From Chloroflexota bacterium (lineage in GTDB: Bacteria > Chloroflexota > Anaerolineae > Anaerolineales > UBA11858): a DNA stretch of 5,345 nt. The notes under the pieces were generated by a model that worked only from the letters and a program-made list of their open reading frames with translations, was not told where the DNA came from and did no database searches. Position 1 is the first letter of the stretch. Every line of letters starts with the position of its first letter. The stretch is taken from positions 990-6,334 of the forward strand of contig DOTA01000345.1 in the NCBI GenBank assembly GCA_003513015.1, given 5' to 3'. The translations under genes and the position numbers were made by a program. Positions 5,227-5,345 of this stretch are shown piece by piece.

Positions 5227-5345
5227 GTGAAGATGACTACTGAGCCCAAAAAGATTGTAATTGTGGAAGATGAACCGGATACCGCTGAGATGTTTGCGGA
5301 GATGATGCGATTAAGCGGGCACCATGTACTTAAATCGTATGGCGG
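5227..5345 (+). CDS. Two-component response regulator, receiver domain (N-terminal part)
   Basis: The first 39 codons of a gene that continues past the window. After a short lysine-containing lead, the sequence KKIVIVEDEPDTAEMF is the classic beta1-loop-alpha1 opening of a CheY-like receiver, with the acidic metal-binding pair Glu14-Asp15. An amphipathic helix (AEMMRLSGHHV) and the start of strand beta2 follow. The phosphoacceptor aspartate and any output domain lie beyond the end, so it could be a single-domain regulator, a DNA-binding regulator or part of a hybrid kinase. A GTG start with AAAGGAG at good spacing fits. It appears to be its own transcription unit after the molybdenum operon; no functional link to that operon is visible. 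Confidence 0.85.
   Translation, partial: MKMTTEPKKIVIVEDEPDTAEMFAEMMRLSGHHVLKSYG

Overview
The window looks like chromosomal DNA from a Chloroflexota bacterium, probably of the Anaerolineae type. That placement is an inference from the style of the lipoprotein and of the response regulator, and from the mix of genes; there is no rRNA or other firm marker. All genes read on the plus strand.

Region 1 (1-1273) is the end of a sugar ABC importer operon. It holds the C-terminus of one permease and a complete second permease, which overlap by 17 nt. The sequences match the YtfT/YjfF pair of the galactofuranose-type importer; the binding protein and ATPase would lie upstream, outside the window.

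Region 2 (1274-1528) is a 255-bp gap that holds the clearest unexpected object here: a 110-bp palindromic element at 1342-1451. It has GGCTCT...AGAGCC ends, a perfect 18-bp stem in its centre and an exact 8-bp flanking direct repeat (ATTATTTG). This is the anatomy of a miniature inverted-repeat transposable element (MITE), probably one mobilised by an ISL3-type transposase.

Region 3 (1529-2089) encodes a lipid-anchored, TlpA-like thioredoxin-fold protein with a WCPNC active site. An 11-bp perfect stem-loop at 2161-2196 separates it from the next operon.

Region 4 (2277-5091) is a tight three-gene operon for maturation of molybdenum hydroxylases, of the kind known from selenium-dependent enzymes. 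It contains yqeB, then a fusion of YqeC with a MocA/YgfJ-type molybdopterin nucleotidyltransferase, then a second, separate MocA-like nucleotidyltransferase. The genes overlap by 10 and 4 nt. A strong extended -10 promoter ends only 8 nt before the GTG start of yqeB, so that message is probably leaderless. The hydroxylase structural genes and selD are not in the window.

Region 5 (5092-5345) has an AT-rich promoter region and the start of a two-component response regulator, which begins at a GTG with a good ribosome binding site and runs off the window.
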